From positions 3,390,269 through 3,454,268 of the forward strand of contig PTFA01000086.1 of the NCBI GenBank assembly GCA_003342895.1: 64,000 nucleotides of DNA. Direction: 5' to 3'. Below the pieces are notes generated by a model. The model did no database searches, had not been told where the DNA came from, and saw only the letters and a program-made list of their open reading frames with translations. The stretch is from Casuarius casuarius. Its lineage: Eukaryota; Chordata; Aves; Casuariiformes; Casuariidae. Of the stretch, positions 18,701 through 29,789 are shown piece after piece; the stretch's first letter is position 1; each line of letters begins with the position of its first letter. The translations under genes and the position numbers were made by a program.

Positions 18701-20930
18701 CGAGAAGACCCAAGTCCTGTAACAGCAGTATGTATTTTCACTTTCACTGTATTTTCACAATATATATTTTCACTTAGCTGTGAGTATTTTCTGGACTTAT
18801 GGGGAGGGAGTGGGAAAGAAAGAAAATGTTTTCATAGTGGTTTCAACTTTCCCCGTGTGCATCACCTGGAAAATAAATGAGGTTGACCCGTAAAAAAAAA
18901 TTAGTTGCTTTTGAAAAATTGAGCCCAGATAAATGGAAGTGTGATGTGAAGCTCTGAGTTCAAAAACAAACACTTGACCCCCCCCAAAACCCTCAGACAA
19001 ATACCCCATTGTCATTTTTACTATATTTGAAGTATAGAAAAGCTTTAGGACTGCAAACATAACCCTCATTTGCTTTTCCATGTATTCTTGGTAATACTGA
19101 TGTGACAGTGGTAGCAAACATTAGTGATATTATCAGACAGAGTCAGAGAACATAACTTCTCCTCCTGAAAACAGACATTGATGTATACAGTTACTCTTTC
19201 TCAATCCCTTTCCTTTTCTCAAATCTTTCGCTACAAGCAAGCATCAAAACTGCTTTGAAAACAATGGCTGAAAGCATCTGAAGACTTTAAGCCTTGCTGG
19301 GGGTGCAGCTAATAAAGCAATGCTAAAAGATACTATAAATATTAGCAAAAATCCTGCCCAGGAGAGGTCAGTCCTTCTTACGTTAATCTCACCAGTGACC
19401 ATCCAGTGTATCTGGCCAAAGGCCTCACTGAAGCAAGTTTGTTGTGACTTTGTTAATCAGGTGACCTTAGAAGCCAGAATATACTGCCAATGCTTTATTA
19501 TAGACAGGGTCCTTTAAAAGATCTCATCCCCCCAGCATAAGGAGATCAGGAGGATTTACTGCTGTAATTCCAGATGAAGCGATGCCGATTGTGTTAGGCA
19601 ATGAATGCTGACATCAATTTATCAGACCTATTAAGGTCAGCCTTTGACTGGAGCCAGATTCATTCCAAAAAATAGAAGCTCAACTGCCTTCTTGTCTTTC
19701 CCCCTTCTGTCCCTCTGCCTCAGTGCTAATCGTCCTCCTAATGCTGTCTCCCAGTGCTAGACACAGGGAATTTCACAGTTGCAAGGTAGCCCGATTAAAT
19801 TATCACCAACAATGGGCATTTGGGATTTTCCATGCCTACAAGATCAGCTGCTGACAACGAGGTGAAAGCAGCTCTGGCAGAGTACTTCACTCCTGTGCAG
19901 TAACACAATACTGGATTNAGAAGCCCAAACTAGCTTGTTGTGTAGTAAGGCTTTTTTTAATCCAGAATTTTTGTACACAAACTAGATGAACCAAGGTTAT
20001 ACACAGAACAAATATGCCTTTTTTTTTTTAAATCAACCAGCAAGTATCAGTAAAACATCTGACAACCTGTGTAAACAAGTTTATATTTGTTAATTTGATG
20101 AAGTCAGCATAGATACACAAAGCTCCTCAGTAGTTGGAATAATAAATAGGAATCTACTGCTCAGTTTATCTCTGAATGGTTGTATGGATGCTCATCACAT
20201 CCGTGCTGTAAATTCCATTGTTATCAGCCTAGCAGGTGCCAAAACATTGCTTCTTACTCATACACACATTTAATCAAAATTAAAGTTGATTTTGTGTGCA
20301 TTTTCCAGCCAACTCATTGCTTGCTCCCAATATTTTATGTCTGTACAACATATGAAATAATTCTCAGATAATAAGTCGACACAACCGAGATTTTACTTCC
20401 AAAGTCAACGAATGCATCTGGATCAACAGTCAGGATATGATCATTTAGCATGAACAACTAGATTTCTGACCAATAGCTGCTATGAGCCACTCTAATTTTC
20501 ACCTCCTCATTTGGAGCTACTCAAACTGAGGATAACATAGATATAACTACATTACAANATTGATGGCCAGAAGAGTTAAAGCTGAGGGTTATAAAGACCG
20601 ATTAAAAAACTACAGGACAACAAAAACTTCTCAATTTAGCCAAGAAAACCTGCAGGTTTATTCCTCTGACTTATATTAGTTTGGTTAGAACCATGCTATC
20701 TGAACTGTTTTTCATAACCTGTCTGGTCCATTGTTTGAAAGATTGAAGTTGCAGCTAACAATAAATCAGGACAAAATACATAGCAGAAAAAGTTGAAGCC
20801 GCTACATTACTCAACTTCTAATGGGCTCCTTACAGCATTACACAGCCAGCAATAACTGATCTTATGGTGGTGCTGTAATGAAGTGCATGGACCACGAGAA
20901 GGAAATGACAAAAGTTCACAGGAAGATAGC
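15721..20930. other. Intergenic region between SNAI1 and RNF114
   Basis: GC content falls from high near 15.7 kb to AT-rich beyond 17.5 kb. I see no recognisable exon, RNA gene or mobile element on either strand. The open frames present are short and do not resemble known proteins. The region contains a perfect 18-bp palindrome at 17211-17228 and is the likely home of distal SNAI1 regulatory DNA. Confidence 0.55.
17211..17228. promoter_or_regulatory. Perfect 18-bp palindrome centred on CAGCTG E-box
   Basis: TGAAGTCAGCTGACTTCA is its own reverse complement over all 18 bases. The centre is CAGCTG, a class I E-box, flanked by mirrored GTCA/TGAC half-sites. It lies roughly 1.7 kb upstream of the SNAI1 promoter gap. 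Protein binding is inference. Confidence 0.5.
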
Positions 20931-20931
20931 A

Positions 20932-22875
20932 TTTTATAAATTATATGAACTTTATTTATAACTTGTCTTCAAAAGTCAAAAACATGACAAGTAATTGCTC
21001 GGAAGCTTCTAACTGCTCCTGAAGCATTATCAGAATTTCATGGAAGTGCACTTAGAATAGTAGCAGATATCTAGATTCAGGTCAATCAGTATCACAAAAC
21101 TTGGTTCTAGCCAGAACCTAGAAGTCCCCACCCAGTCACTAACACATTGTAATCTCTTTGCAGATTAAGCATTAAAAATAACCAACCCCAAAATACAGTA
21201 CTTTCTCCACAGTACTATGAGATTTTTTTTTCTCTAAGACTGAGCTTCCAGTCACCAAGCATATACGCAAGCATGAGTCTATACTAGTCCGTACCATGTT
21301 TGTGAAAACATACTAAAAACAAATTCAAATTAAATACATTAGAGGTCTGGCTGGACACAGAGTTTAATCAAGAGGTTTGAGCTGGATTATATTACATTAC
21401 TTACTGTTTTAGGGTAAGGCTATGCTGCCATCTGCAGAATGCAAAGTTAAGTTTGCTGGCCAAATTGATTAGTAGCAAGTTCTGTGGTTGTGCAGGTCCA
21501 CCACTCTAAGCATGCCAAGTTAAATTGAACCGGACATCTCAATACTACGCTGATTTACACGTTCTCATCAGGTACCTCAGCTGGCTAGATCTCAGTATCT
21601 TGACTGTTTAATTAACGAAGTGCTAAACTAAGAAAAGGAAGCTCTGTAATAAAAGTGTATAATGGAAGGTATCCATTTACCATGTATTGGAACAGTCATC
21701 CTGCTTTCTGGTTTCTATTTTGTTTCTCCTTTGAAAGCTATACCTGTATATTATACATACATTATATGGAAAACAATCTAAGTACAGCTTCAGCTACATC
21801 AGTGACATTCAAATGAAGTTCAGGAATTCAAAATACTTGCTAAAATCTGAAAGGCAGAAAGGTAGTGCCATGTGAGCACTATGGATTACAAGTATTTTCT
21901 TTTCTTTTTTTTTTTTTTAAACCAGCTTGCCCTGAGGGATGGAAAAACTAAATACATAAAGGAACATCTTAGCTCAAACAGGAAGCAGCAGTTATTAAAA
22001 AAGAACTTCTGATTTCCTCTGTCAACATAAGGCTTAAAATTAAAATGCTAGAAAACTAGTGCCAAAGTCATTAAATTAATCNTAAAGCCAGCAAATACAA
22101 TATTTGATATATTACTTAAAATGCATCTTTTTTAAACTAAGGCTAACAAAAGTTTATTTTCCAGGTTAGAAATTATTTTTGTCAGAGTATGGAAGAAAAT
22201 AATAGGCATGGAACTTAGGTTTTCTGAACTAGTTTTACACAGTCGCACAGATTTGCTAGGGAAGTTTGTAGTTTGAAGATTTATACTGAAGACGTTTTCC
22301 ATATAGTTGAGAGGCTGACTGTACAAATTCGAACACTGGTAAACATTATGAAGTCACAGTTATCATAGGTCACTTTAAATGGGAACTGATCTGACAATTA
22401 CAGTTAACACCTAGAGCTCTTACTGAATGAAAACAGAGCTGTGAATATACCTCTGATACTAACATTTAAGAAATGTAAGTGAGAGACTGGGGAGAGTTAT
22501 TTACCTACTAGCTCAGGCCATTCCTTCTGGAATGTTTTTGCTTTTAAAGAGAGTCAAATGAACACAACTGCAGAAAAAGAAGCATAGGAAAGAGAAAACA
22601 GACTCCTCTCCTTCATGTTGACTTATCATTAAGCTTTGTGTGAAGCTAGTAAGAAAGTTAGGCTGACATGGTTAAACAGCATACAACATGCTAACAAGAG
22701 ACCAAATGATACAGAAAGACCAAACCAGGATTTGAAACCAAGAGATAGATATTAAAGAGTCTTCCATATTTCTGGATGCCTGAGTTCATCTTAGGATGTA
22801 AAGGGAGAAATGCAAGGAAGCTGGGCATTTCCCCCCGCATGGAAGCTTGGTTTTACAGTTAATCTTCTACTTGGT
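20932..22875 (-). other. RNF114: RNF114 3' untranslated region (inferred extent)
   Basis: AT-rich non-coding sequence between the RNF114 stop and the AATAAA at 20.95 kb. No splice or coding signals are recognised. The distal limit rests only on the poly(A) signal. Confidence 0.5.
20951..20956 (-). terminator. RNF114: RNF114 polyadenylation signal AATAAA
   Basis: TTTATT on the plus strand gives AATAAA on the RNF114 transcript, 1.9 kb after the stop. This implies a 3' UTR similar in size to the long UTR of mammalian RNF114. Nearer AATAAA-like strings mean alternative ends are possible. Confidence 0.5.
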
Positions 22876-22941
22876 TCATTTATCACGCAAAGAACGGATC
22901 AAAACCTGTGCCATCATATCATCTTCATCAGCATCATAATC
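22876..22941 (-). CDS. RNF114: RNF114 coding exon 6 (UIM and stop)
   Basis: After a CATAG acceptor it encodes [21 protein letters not shown] and TGA: the acidic stretch and ubiquitin-interacting motif. It is in phase with exon 5, and the acidic core matches the human tail. Confidence 0.95.
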   Translation of the reverse strand, partial: DYDADEDDMMAQVLIRSLRDK

Positions 22942-25900
22942 CTATGAACAAAGGGTATAGGAACTCTTACTGCAACAGCCATAGTAGTTAATACAACACC
23001 AAGTAAACTCAGAAAATAGCTGCCTCATCCTTTGATTTGCCAATAATCCAATTTCTCTAAAATAATGGATAAACTATCAAGATATCATCTGCACGGATCA
23101 GATTTCACAGTAGCAGCTATGTTAAAAAGCTGGATTTTAGGAGTCGTCAGCCTGTATTCCAAAGGTAAGGAAACACATACCACAAAAGTATCATACGAAA
23201 AACGATGTCGCCTTTGCAGGTGCTCCATGAAGTTAGCACTCCTGTAATTTGGATCTCCCCATGGCATTGAGGCACAAATTGGGCAGACCTTCAAGAAAAA
23301 AACAAGAAAGCCAATTAAGTGCCAACGGTTAAGTGCTTTAATGTTTACACTGGAAAGGGCAAAACAGAGACAATATGGAAGATTAAAGTCTGAGATTCAT
23401 GACAATCGCTAGTCTATATGCAAAGAGATTTTAGATTAGTTTACTGAGACTTTTAATACAAAAGAACTCAGATAACTGAATTATTTTAATTTGATTTTTA
23501 GGCCTCTGAACTGGAACGGTTTAGAGAGTCTTCTCCCTACATACTGAAAATTAGAATTACCAAGTACAGCTGTTTGCTCTGGAAGATTTCATCCCTCATT
23601 TCTCAATAGAAAAGTTTCCTTGAACTCTTTTGCAAAGATCACTTCTCTCAAAGTGAAAGAAAGGATTTTAGTTAGTAATTTTGAATTCCAAAAAACACTT
23701 TCAAGACAAGTGAAAGATTCAAAGTTTCAAGTTTTACAATTCCTCTGCAAGGTAGGGGAGCATAGCAGATGAAGATCACTAGAGGCAGATGCAATTTTTT
23801 CTAAACATTTTTCACATGAGTTTATAATGGTATCTTCTTGCTGAGAAGCGCATAGAGAGATCTTAAACATTTGTGAAAATCTTTTTGAGGTTATATTAAT
23901 GTTATGTTTATTACTGTGCATAATTTACTTCAAATGCCTGCTATTTTTCAAATATGAAAGGAGGATGTGAACTACATGCAGTAGGACTAGAGACTAGCTA
24001 CCTCTAGGGAATGTTTCAAAAACCAAAATTAAGTAAAACTGAAATGTGTGAATACCGTACCCACACCTGGCTTTAACAGAAGCAATTCTAAATATGTACT
24101 TAACTTCAAGCAGTAAGTCTCTAACTCATTGTTTCAAAGGGATTTAAGACTAGACTTCATTGCAATTCTTGATCCAAGAGTCATTATTACCACTTGTTTT
24201 GCATCCATGCTGTGCAGTGTTTTGCAGTGTTCAACTAGCCCTTCTTGATCAAAGTTTTTCTCACTGCAGTATGGACAAGTAAAGGTAAAGCGATTTGGAA
24301 AATTCCTGGTTGAGGGGAGAAAAAGACTATTTACCATTTTAGGAACACTGAGAATAACTATTTATCTTACCAGCTATTTAGAATACAAATTATTCAAAAC
24401 AATAATCTCATTCTATGCAATTAAGGCAAGCTAGTTTTAAGAATCAGCTTTTTAATTCCTAATATGTTAAAGAACTCTTAATAGCATCCATATTTATACA
24501 AAACTGGTTCTCTTACAAATGTTATAAATGCCATTTATCAGTTTGCTTTAAAAAAAGGCACAATTAAACACCCAATATGCTACAATACAGATCACTCCAA
24601 TCAATTCCAAGTTCCCTTCATTATAAGTTACTATGATCAAGAGACAGAAAGATAAAACTATTATTTAACATCCAATCCCNCCCCCCCCGTTTTACTAAGT
24701 ACCCTGATCTTGAACTAAAACATGCATGGACAACATCAGAGAGTAGAATAGCTTGCCTGTGCACATTCTGTTGTAGGATTAAGGCTTAGTTTAACAATAT
24801 GAAAGGACTGAAAGAATTAACATCCAAATTGAGTGAAGAGGTAAAGTCTGCTTTTACTCCAATATTCTACAGTTTGCATGATACACTGTAATACAGTCAG
24901 TTAACTTCTTTAAACAAGTTAAAAGGACTGGTCTCAGAACAAGAATCAGTTCTGAGGTTTCATAATGATTAAACATTTACAGCCCAATTTGTGATATCAA
25001 AAAAAGGTATGTCCAGAGAAGAGCTAGTTACCTGGTGTTGTGAAGTGGTTCTTTAGTTACAGCTTTTACACCTTCCATTATATAATTCTGGTATTTTGAA
25101 CAAGAAGCTGCATGGCTACGCATCTTTGAGAGATACATCTGCGCAGGCAACAATTAAACAGCAAAGTTAATTTAAACTACTTGCAGTCACTTTCAGGCTT
25201 TTAAGCAGAGGAAGTAAACGATATGTAAAAGAAATAGGCTTTCTACAGAAAATGCTGAAACAGAGAAAAACATGCTGATGAAACAGAAAGCTGTCAAGAC
25301 TATGGATGAGTTAACCTGTAACTCTGTTGCCTGTAATATGTTACAAATACTATGCTGTTCAGGATAGCTCACTTTTCCTAAGCTATAATATAAAAGTTTC
25401 ATATAAAGCCAGTTTACTTGGTTGCTGAGAAGAGGAGCCAATATGGATAGTAGCCTGGCTTTTAGTAATCAATCTACATCAAGATCTGTACTGCAGGACA
25501 TTGTCAGATACACAGAATGCTCGACAAAGGAATGGAAATGAACCCACTCTCACAATTTTTACTTGCAAAAGTCTAAAGGTTTTTTCCTTGGAAAAATCCA
25601 TTCTATGCTTGAAGTCTGGCTAATGATCAATTTCAAAACATGCTTTAAATTATATCTGAATCTTAATATCCCTATCCAAACTAGATATCCAATGGTGTTT
25701 TAAGAAGAGTAAGAGGTACAAAAGCAGGTAATAACCAAGAAGGTTTAGATATTGATTAGCAGTAGATGCGAGATAAAGATATAGCTAACATATCAGCCTC
25801 CATCAGAAACCAATTGCAAGTCTGACAATTCTGTTTCAAGCATTATGCCATTAACGAAAACTCAAATTTCCTGTAAGGAAATCTACACTTCAAGGCACTA

Positions 25901-27568
25901 CAATTTTCTATTGCCTGGAATAAGAAAATGCTACTACTCAGAAACCAAAAGTGAAACTGAACAGATACCCTCGCCTTGGTTACGGGAAACTATAAAAAAA
26001 AGCAGTGCAGGAGATGAAGAATTTTGTTTTTAATAAAGAGACAGCTGTAAAAGTTCTGTTAGCATAGTGATGTTCTTTAATGAGTTTTAAATTAAAGATT
26101 TTAGCTTCACAGCGAAACAATTAATCTGGGAATTAGATACAGGCCCATATGAACTATGAAGCTGCAGTTTTGCTGTAATACGCATCTAGTTAACATTTTC
26201 TTGCTGTTTTTTCCATCTGTCAAGATATTTTCCCATATATTCAGATAATGCTAAGAAGCCTAAAATGACAAAGAAGTAGTAATAATAGGAAGGTGTCCTA
26301 TAAGTATTTAACATGCAGGATTTTACCAAACAGTAAAACACATGGAATACATTGGTCATATAGGACAGCTTTGTCTCATAACTATTTCTGACGAAGCAAA
26401 GTTCTTCTGTTTAAAAGCTCAGGCTATCAGTGTTTATAGCCATCTTTGCCATTTCCTGACAACCTTACCCCCACAGAGACATGCCCATAGCAGTATTTTA
26501 TTATTTTTAAATCAACACAGTATCTTGCATTCAGAAGTCACTTCCTAGGGAGGTAGCAATAAAAACTGCAGAAAGAATGTCAACATTTGGGTACTACCTA
26601 CAAAAAAACGCCTGTAATACTTATCAAAACAAGCACTTGACCTGTTGCTGCAGAAAGCTGAAGAGTAAGTCCTTTACTTCCCTCTAAGCAGCATGACTGA
26701 ACTGGCATGCTCCGCGCACTTGGTTTTCAAATGCCTTCCTACCTTTTTATTGCAGCCATTGCAAGTGGTTTCTGTCATTTCAATTTGCTTCTCCAGATCT
26801 AGAGCTCTGCTACCAGGGGACAGGGTACTGCGGCAGACNCCGCAAACAGGCTTTTTCGGCTTCAGGCATTCCTGCAGGCACGGAGTGCAAAAGCTAGCAG
26901 GGAAGAAAAACAGCAAGTGGTGAGAGGACATTCCTCCCAGCTCAGCNGAAACACTCAGACTCGCCATGCCCCGCATTGGTAGCGATAAAGGGGTCACAAG
27001 CAGCGCTTTCTACCAGGACAGCGGCCTACTGACATCTGAGCAGCGTGAAGCGAGGAGCAGCCTCACCCTTACAGCTAGAATTACTCAGGTTTAGATACGC
27101 CCCTGGGTCCAGCGGCTTTCAGTGCAGAAGTAACCGAAAGCGGTTTGCTGCCAGGCCAGGCCTGGGCCGCCCCCAAAGGCGGCTGCAGCGCGCGGCTGCC
27201 CGCGGAACCCCGTCCCCTCGGGCAGGGCCGCTTCACCCGGCTCCTCCGGAACGGGGGCCCGGCCCGGCTCCGCCCCCGCCGCAGCCGCTCCGCCCGAGCA
27301 CGGCCGCAGCCCGGCCGCCGCCCGGTCGCGGCCTTCGGCTGAGGCAGGAGCCTGCGGCCCCGGCGCCGCCTCAGAGCGCCGCCTCAGGCCGCCGCCCCGC
27401 GCCGCCTCGCGCCGCGGCGGCCGCTCACACATGTCCGCAGGGCACGCGCACCGGGCTCTCGTACACCTCCAGGCACACGGGGCACGTGAAGCGCGACAGC
27501 GGGTCGTGCCGCCGCGCCGCCGCCCGCTCCGGGGAGCGCGAACCGCCGCCTCCNCCGGCCACCGCCAT
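22876..27568 (-). CDS. RNF114: RNF114 (RING finger protein 114, E3 ubiquitin ligase), complete
   Basis: RNF114 (ZNF313) is a RING-type E3 ubiquitin ligase of cytoplasm and nucleus, linked to p21-family CDK-inhibitor turnover, NF-kB/innate signalling and psoriasis risk. Six coding exons join to 687 bases: 27429-27568, 26743-26893, 25032-25138, 24191-24305, 23181-23288 and 22876-22941. All introns are GT-AG and the frame is kept. The protein is 228 residues, the same as human. The C3HC4 RING uses C29, C32, C44, H46, C49, C52, C64 and C67; a C2HC finger uses C91, C94, H106 and C110; Di19-type fingers follow at about 143-163 and 173-200; a UIM lies at 208-228. The start is chosen for its AAGATGG context and alignment. 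The N-terminal tail has no cysteine, unlike human C8, and the C-terminus ends RSLRDK. Confidence 0.97.
23181..23288 (-). CDS. RNF114: RNF114 coding exon 5
   Basis: The 36 codons run from [20 protein letters not shown] to FSYDTFV, near-identical to vertebrate RNF114. They are bounded by an AAG acceptor and GTATGT donor, both phase 0. Confidence 0.96.
24191..24305 (-). CDS. RNF114: RNF114 coding exon 4 (Di19-type zinc finger)
   Basis: It encodes [20 protein letters not shown] and ends at DAKQV before GTAATA. Its first base completes an arginine codon with exon 3. Confidence 0.96.
25032..25138 (-). CDS. RNF114: RNF114 coding exon 3 (C2HC finger, second half)
   Basis: It encodes [20 protein letters not shown] followed by [15 protein letters not shown], starting after CTGCGCAG and ending AG before GTAACT. 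It carries the histidine and last cysteine of the C2HC finger. Confidence 0.95.
26743..26893 (-). CDS. RNF114: RNF114 coding exon 2 (RING, second half)
   Basis: It encodes [20 protein letters not shown] and continues to CNGCNKK before GTAGGA. The ambiguous base falls in a GGN codon, so the residue is glycine whatever the base. Confidence 0.96.
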
Positions 27569-27930
27569 CTTGCGGGGGCAGCACCGCCCCCTCCGGCCTC
27601 GCCGCCGCGCGGGCCCCGCCCTGCGCCGACAGCCAACCGCGAAGCGGCCCGTGCGCAGCCGCAGTACCGCCAACGGGGGCCGGGGCGGGTGCGGGAGCAG
27701 GCCCCGCCCCGCCGGGCGCAGGGGGCGTGGCCTGAGGCGGGGGCGTGGCCGGGCGCCCCGGGGCAGGGCCGCCGGCGGCGGGGGCGGTTCGGGCCGGGCG
27801 GGCGCTGCGGGGCCGCCGGGCGCGGTGCGGCCGCAGAGCCGGCGGCCCCGGCTGACACCCCCTGGCACAGCCCGCGGAGCTGCCGGGGGAGGCCAGGCCG
27901 GAGCGAGGCAGGAGGCAGCTGTTCTGCGTT
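27100..27930 (-). promoter_or_regulatory. RNF114: RNF114 CpG island promoter
   Basis: About 800 bases of dense CpG cover exon 1 and its upstream side. No TATA box is evident. The AAGATGGCGG at the start codon (27559-27571 region) is a YY1 consensus typical of TATA-less housekeeping promoters. The exact transcription start is not determinable. Confidence 0.7.
27429..27568 (-). CDS. RNF114: RNF114 coding exon 1 (start, RING first half)
   Basis: It encodes the Gly/Ser/Arg-rich leader and [20 protein letters not shown], ending CAT-GT before GTGAGC. The single N is in a GGN glycine codon. The start overlaps CAAGATGGCGG, a good Kozak and YY1-like element. Confidence 0.95.
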
Positions 27931-28858
27931 GCGGAAAAGAAAGGAGCGCTTTTAAAAACAGCTCAAGCAACACAGCGCAGAAAACCACGGATGGCAGGTG
28001 CTGCCTTTTTTTTCACTTTGGCCTCAGGGCTGAACGTCGTCTGCAGTTAATTCATCAGGTTGTTCTTAGCACATGGCTTTCAGCATCTTCCGGCAGGAGA
28101 ACGTAATGCCATTCTCTCCTTCGTTTAGCGTTCAGCCTGCGCTGGCCCGGGGATGCTTAATGGCAGGATAACGCAGCTCTGCGATTGCCAAGCCGAGGCA
28201 ATGCAGGAGCTATTTATAAAAGAATAAAGACTTAACAGCCGGTTTCAGTGTGGTGGTGGCACAGACNCACCATTCCGAGACTAAACGGGCCCTTCGTCCC
28301 CTGCCTCCGTTATGGTTCTTCCTCCTCCTCAGCCATGAACAGCTGATGGAGGACCCAGGGCTCAGGCTCCCAGCGCCCAGNCGAGGCCTCTATTTCTGTC
28401 TCCTTCAGCGCCCGTCGGGTCCGTGCGCAGCCCCAGGCCCCACTGCCCGAGGCACCGGGCCCCGAGGCCCATGGGCGGGAGGGCCTTGCGCCCCGGAGCT
28501 GCCGGCACCCTGCCCCACGCAGCGCCGGCCGAAACTCCGCGCCAGCACGCTAAACACCTCCGGGCTCTTAAATATAGCCGCCGCGGCCCGCGTTACGTAA
28601 GGGCTCCCGCGCGGCGCAAGCAGCGGGCCCCAGCGGTGCGGCGCGCTGGTCCGGCTGGCCCCGAGCGCCTGGCACCGCGGCGGCATCGCCTCCCGGCCGC
28701 GGGGCCAGTCCCTGTTTCTCAGGAGGCACTGGGGGGGCTGACCCCCCCCCCCCCCCCAGCAGGCCTGCCTCCCTCGGGGTGATGGGCCCCGAAACGCTCT
28801 GCTACACCCCCCTGCCCAGGCTGCGGCCTGCCCCTGGAGCGGCCCCCCCAGCCATCTC

Positions 28859-29102
28859 AGCTGGGGGGGGCACAGCCTGGCCACCCCTCAGCCTGGGGGA
28901 CCCTGGGGGGGTCTCACAGCCGGGGGGGCACAGCCTGGCCATCCCCTCAGCCTGGGGGGCCCTGGGGGGGGTCTCACACCCCGGGGGGGGGCACAGCCTG
29001 GCCTCCTCTCGGCCTGGGGGGCCCTGGGGGAGTCTGTCAGCCCGGGGGGGGGACACAGCCTGGCTGCTCCTCGGCCTGGGGGGCCCTGGGGGGGTCCCTC
29101 AG
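28859..29102. repeat. GC-rich minisatellite, four copies of about 60 bp
   Basis: Four successive imperfect copies share GGGGGGCACAGCCTGGCC, CTCAGCCTGGGGGGCCCTGG and GGGGTCTCACA. The G-runs in each unit make G-quadruplex formation likely. The array abuts the assembly gap, which may hide more copies. Confidence 0.9.
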
Positions 29103-29146
29103 CGCGGCCCCCCCCCCGCCCGGCGGGCTGTTTCCCCTCCCCGCGC

Positions 29147-29789
29147 NNNNNNNNNNNNNNNNNNNNNNNNNNNNNNNNNNNNNNNNNNNNNNNNNNNNNN
29201 NNNNNNNNNNNNNNNNNNNNNNNNNNNNNNNNNNNNNNNNNNNNNNNNNNNNNNNNNNNNNNNNNNNNNNNNNNNNNNNNNNNNNNNNNNNNNNNNNNNN
29301 NNNNNNNNNNNNNNNNNNNNNNNNNNNNNNNNNNNNNNNNNNNNNNNNNNNNNNNNNNNNNNNNNNNNNNNNNNNNNNNNNNNNNNNNNNNNNNNNNNNN
29401 NNNNNNNNNNNNNNNNNNNNNNNNNNNNNNNNNNNNNNNNNNNNNNNNNNNNNNNNNNNNNNNNNNNNNNNNNNNNNNNNNNNNNNNNNNNNNNNNNNNN
29501 NNNNNNNNNNNNNNNNNNNNNNNNNNNNNNNNNNNNNNNNNNNNNNNNNNNNNNNNNNNNNNNNNNNNNNNNNNNNNNNNNNNNNNNNNNNNNNNNNNNN
29601 NNNNNNNNNNNNNNNNNNNNNNNNNNNNNNNNNNNNNNNNNNNNNNNNNNNNNNNNNNNNNNNNNNNNNNNNNNNNNNNNNNNNNNNNNNNNNNNNNNNN
29701 NNNNNNNNNNNNNNNNNNNNNNNNNNNNNNNNNNNNNNNNNNNNNNNNNNNNNNNNNNNNNNNNNNNNNNNNNNNNNNNNNNNNNNNNN
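29147..29789. other. Assembly gap (643 N)
   Basis: N run inside the RNF114-SPATA2 CpG island, next to a G-rich minisatellite. It probably hides the SPATA2 transcription start or non-coding exon 1. Confidence 0.97.
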
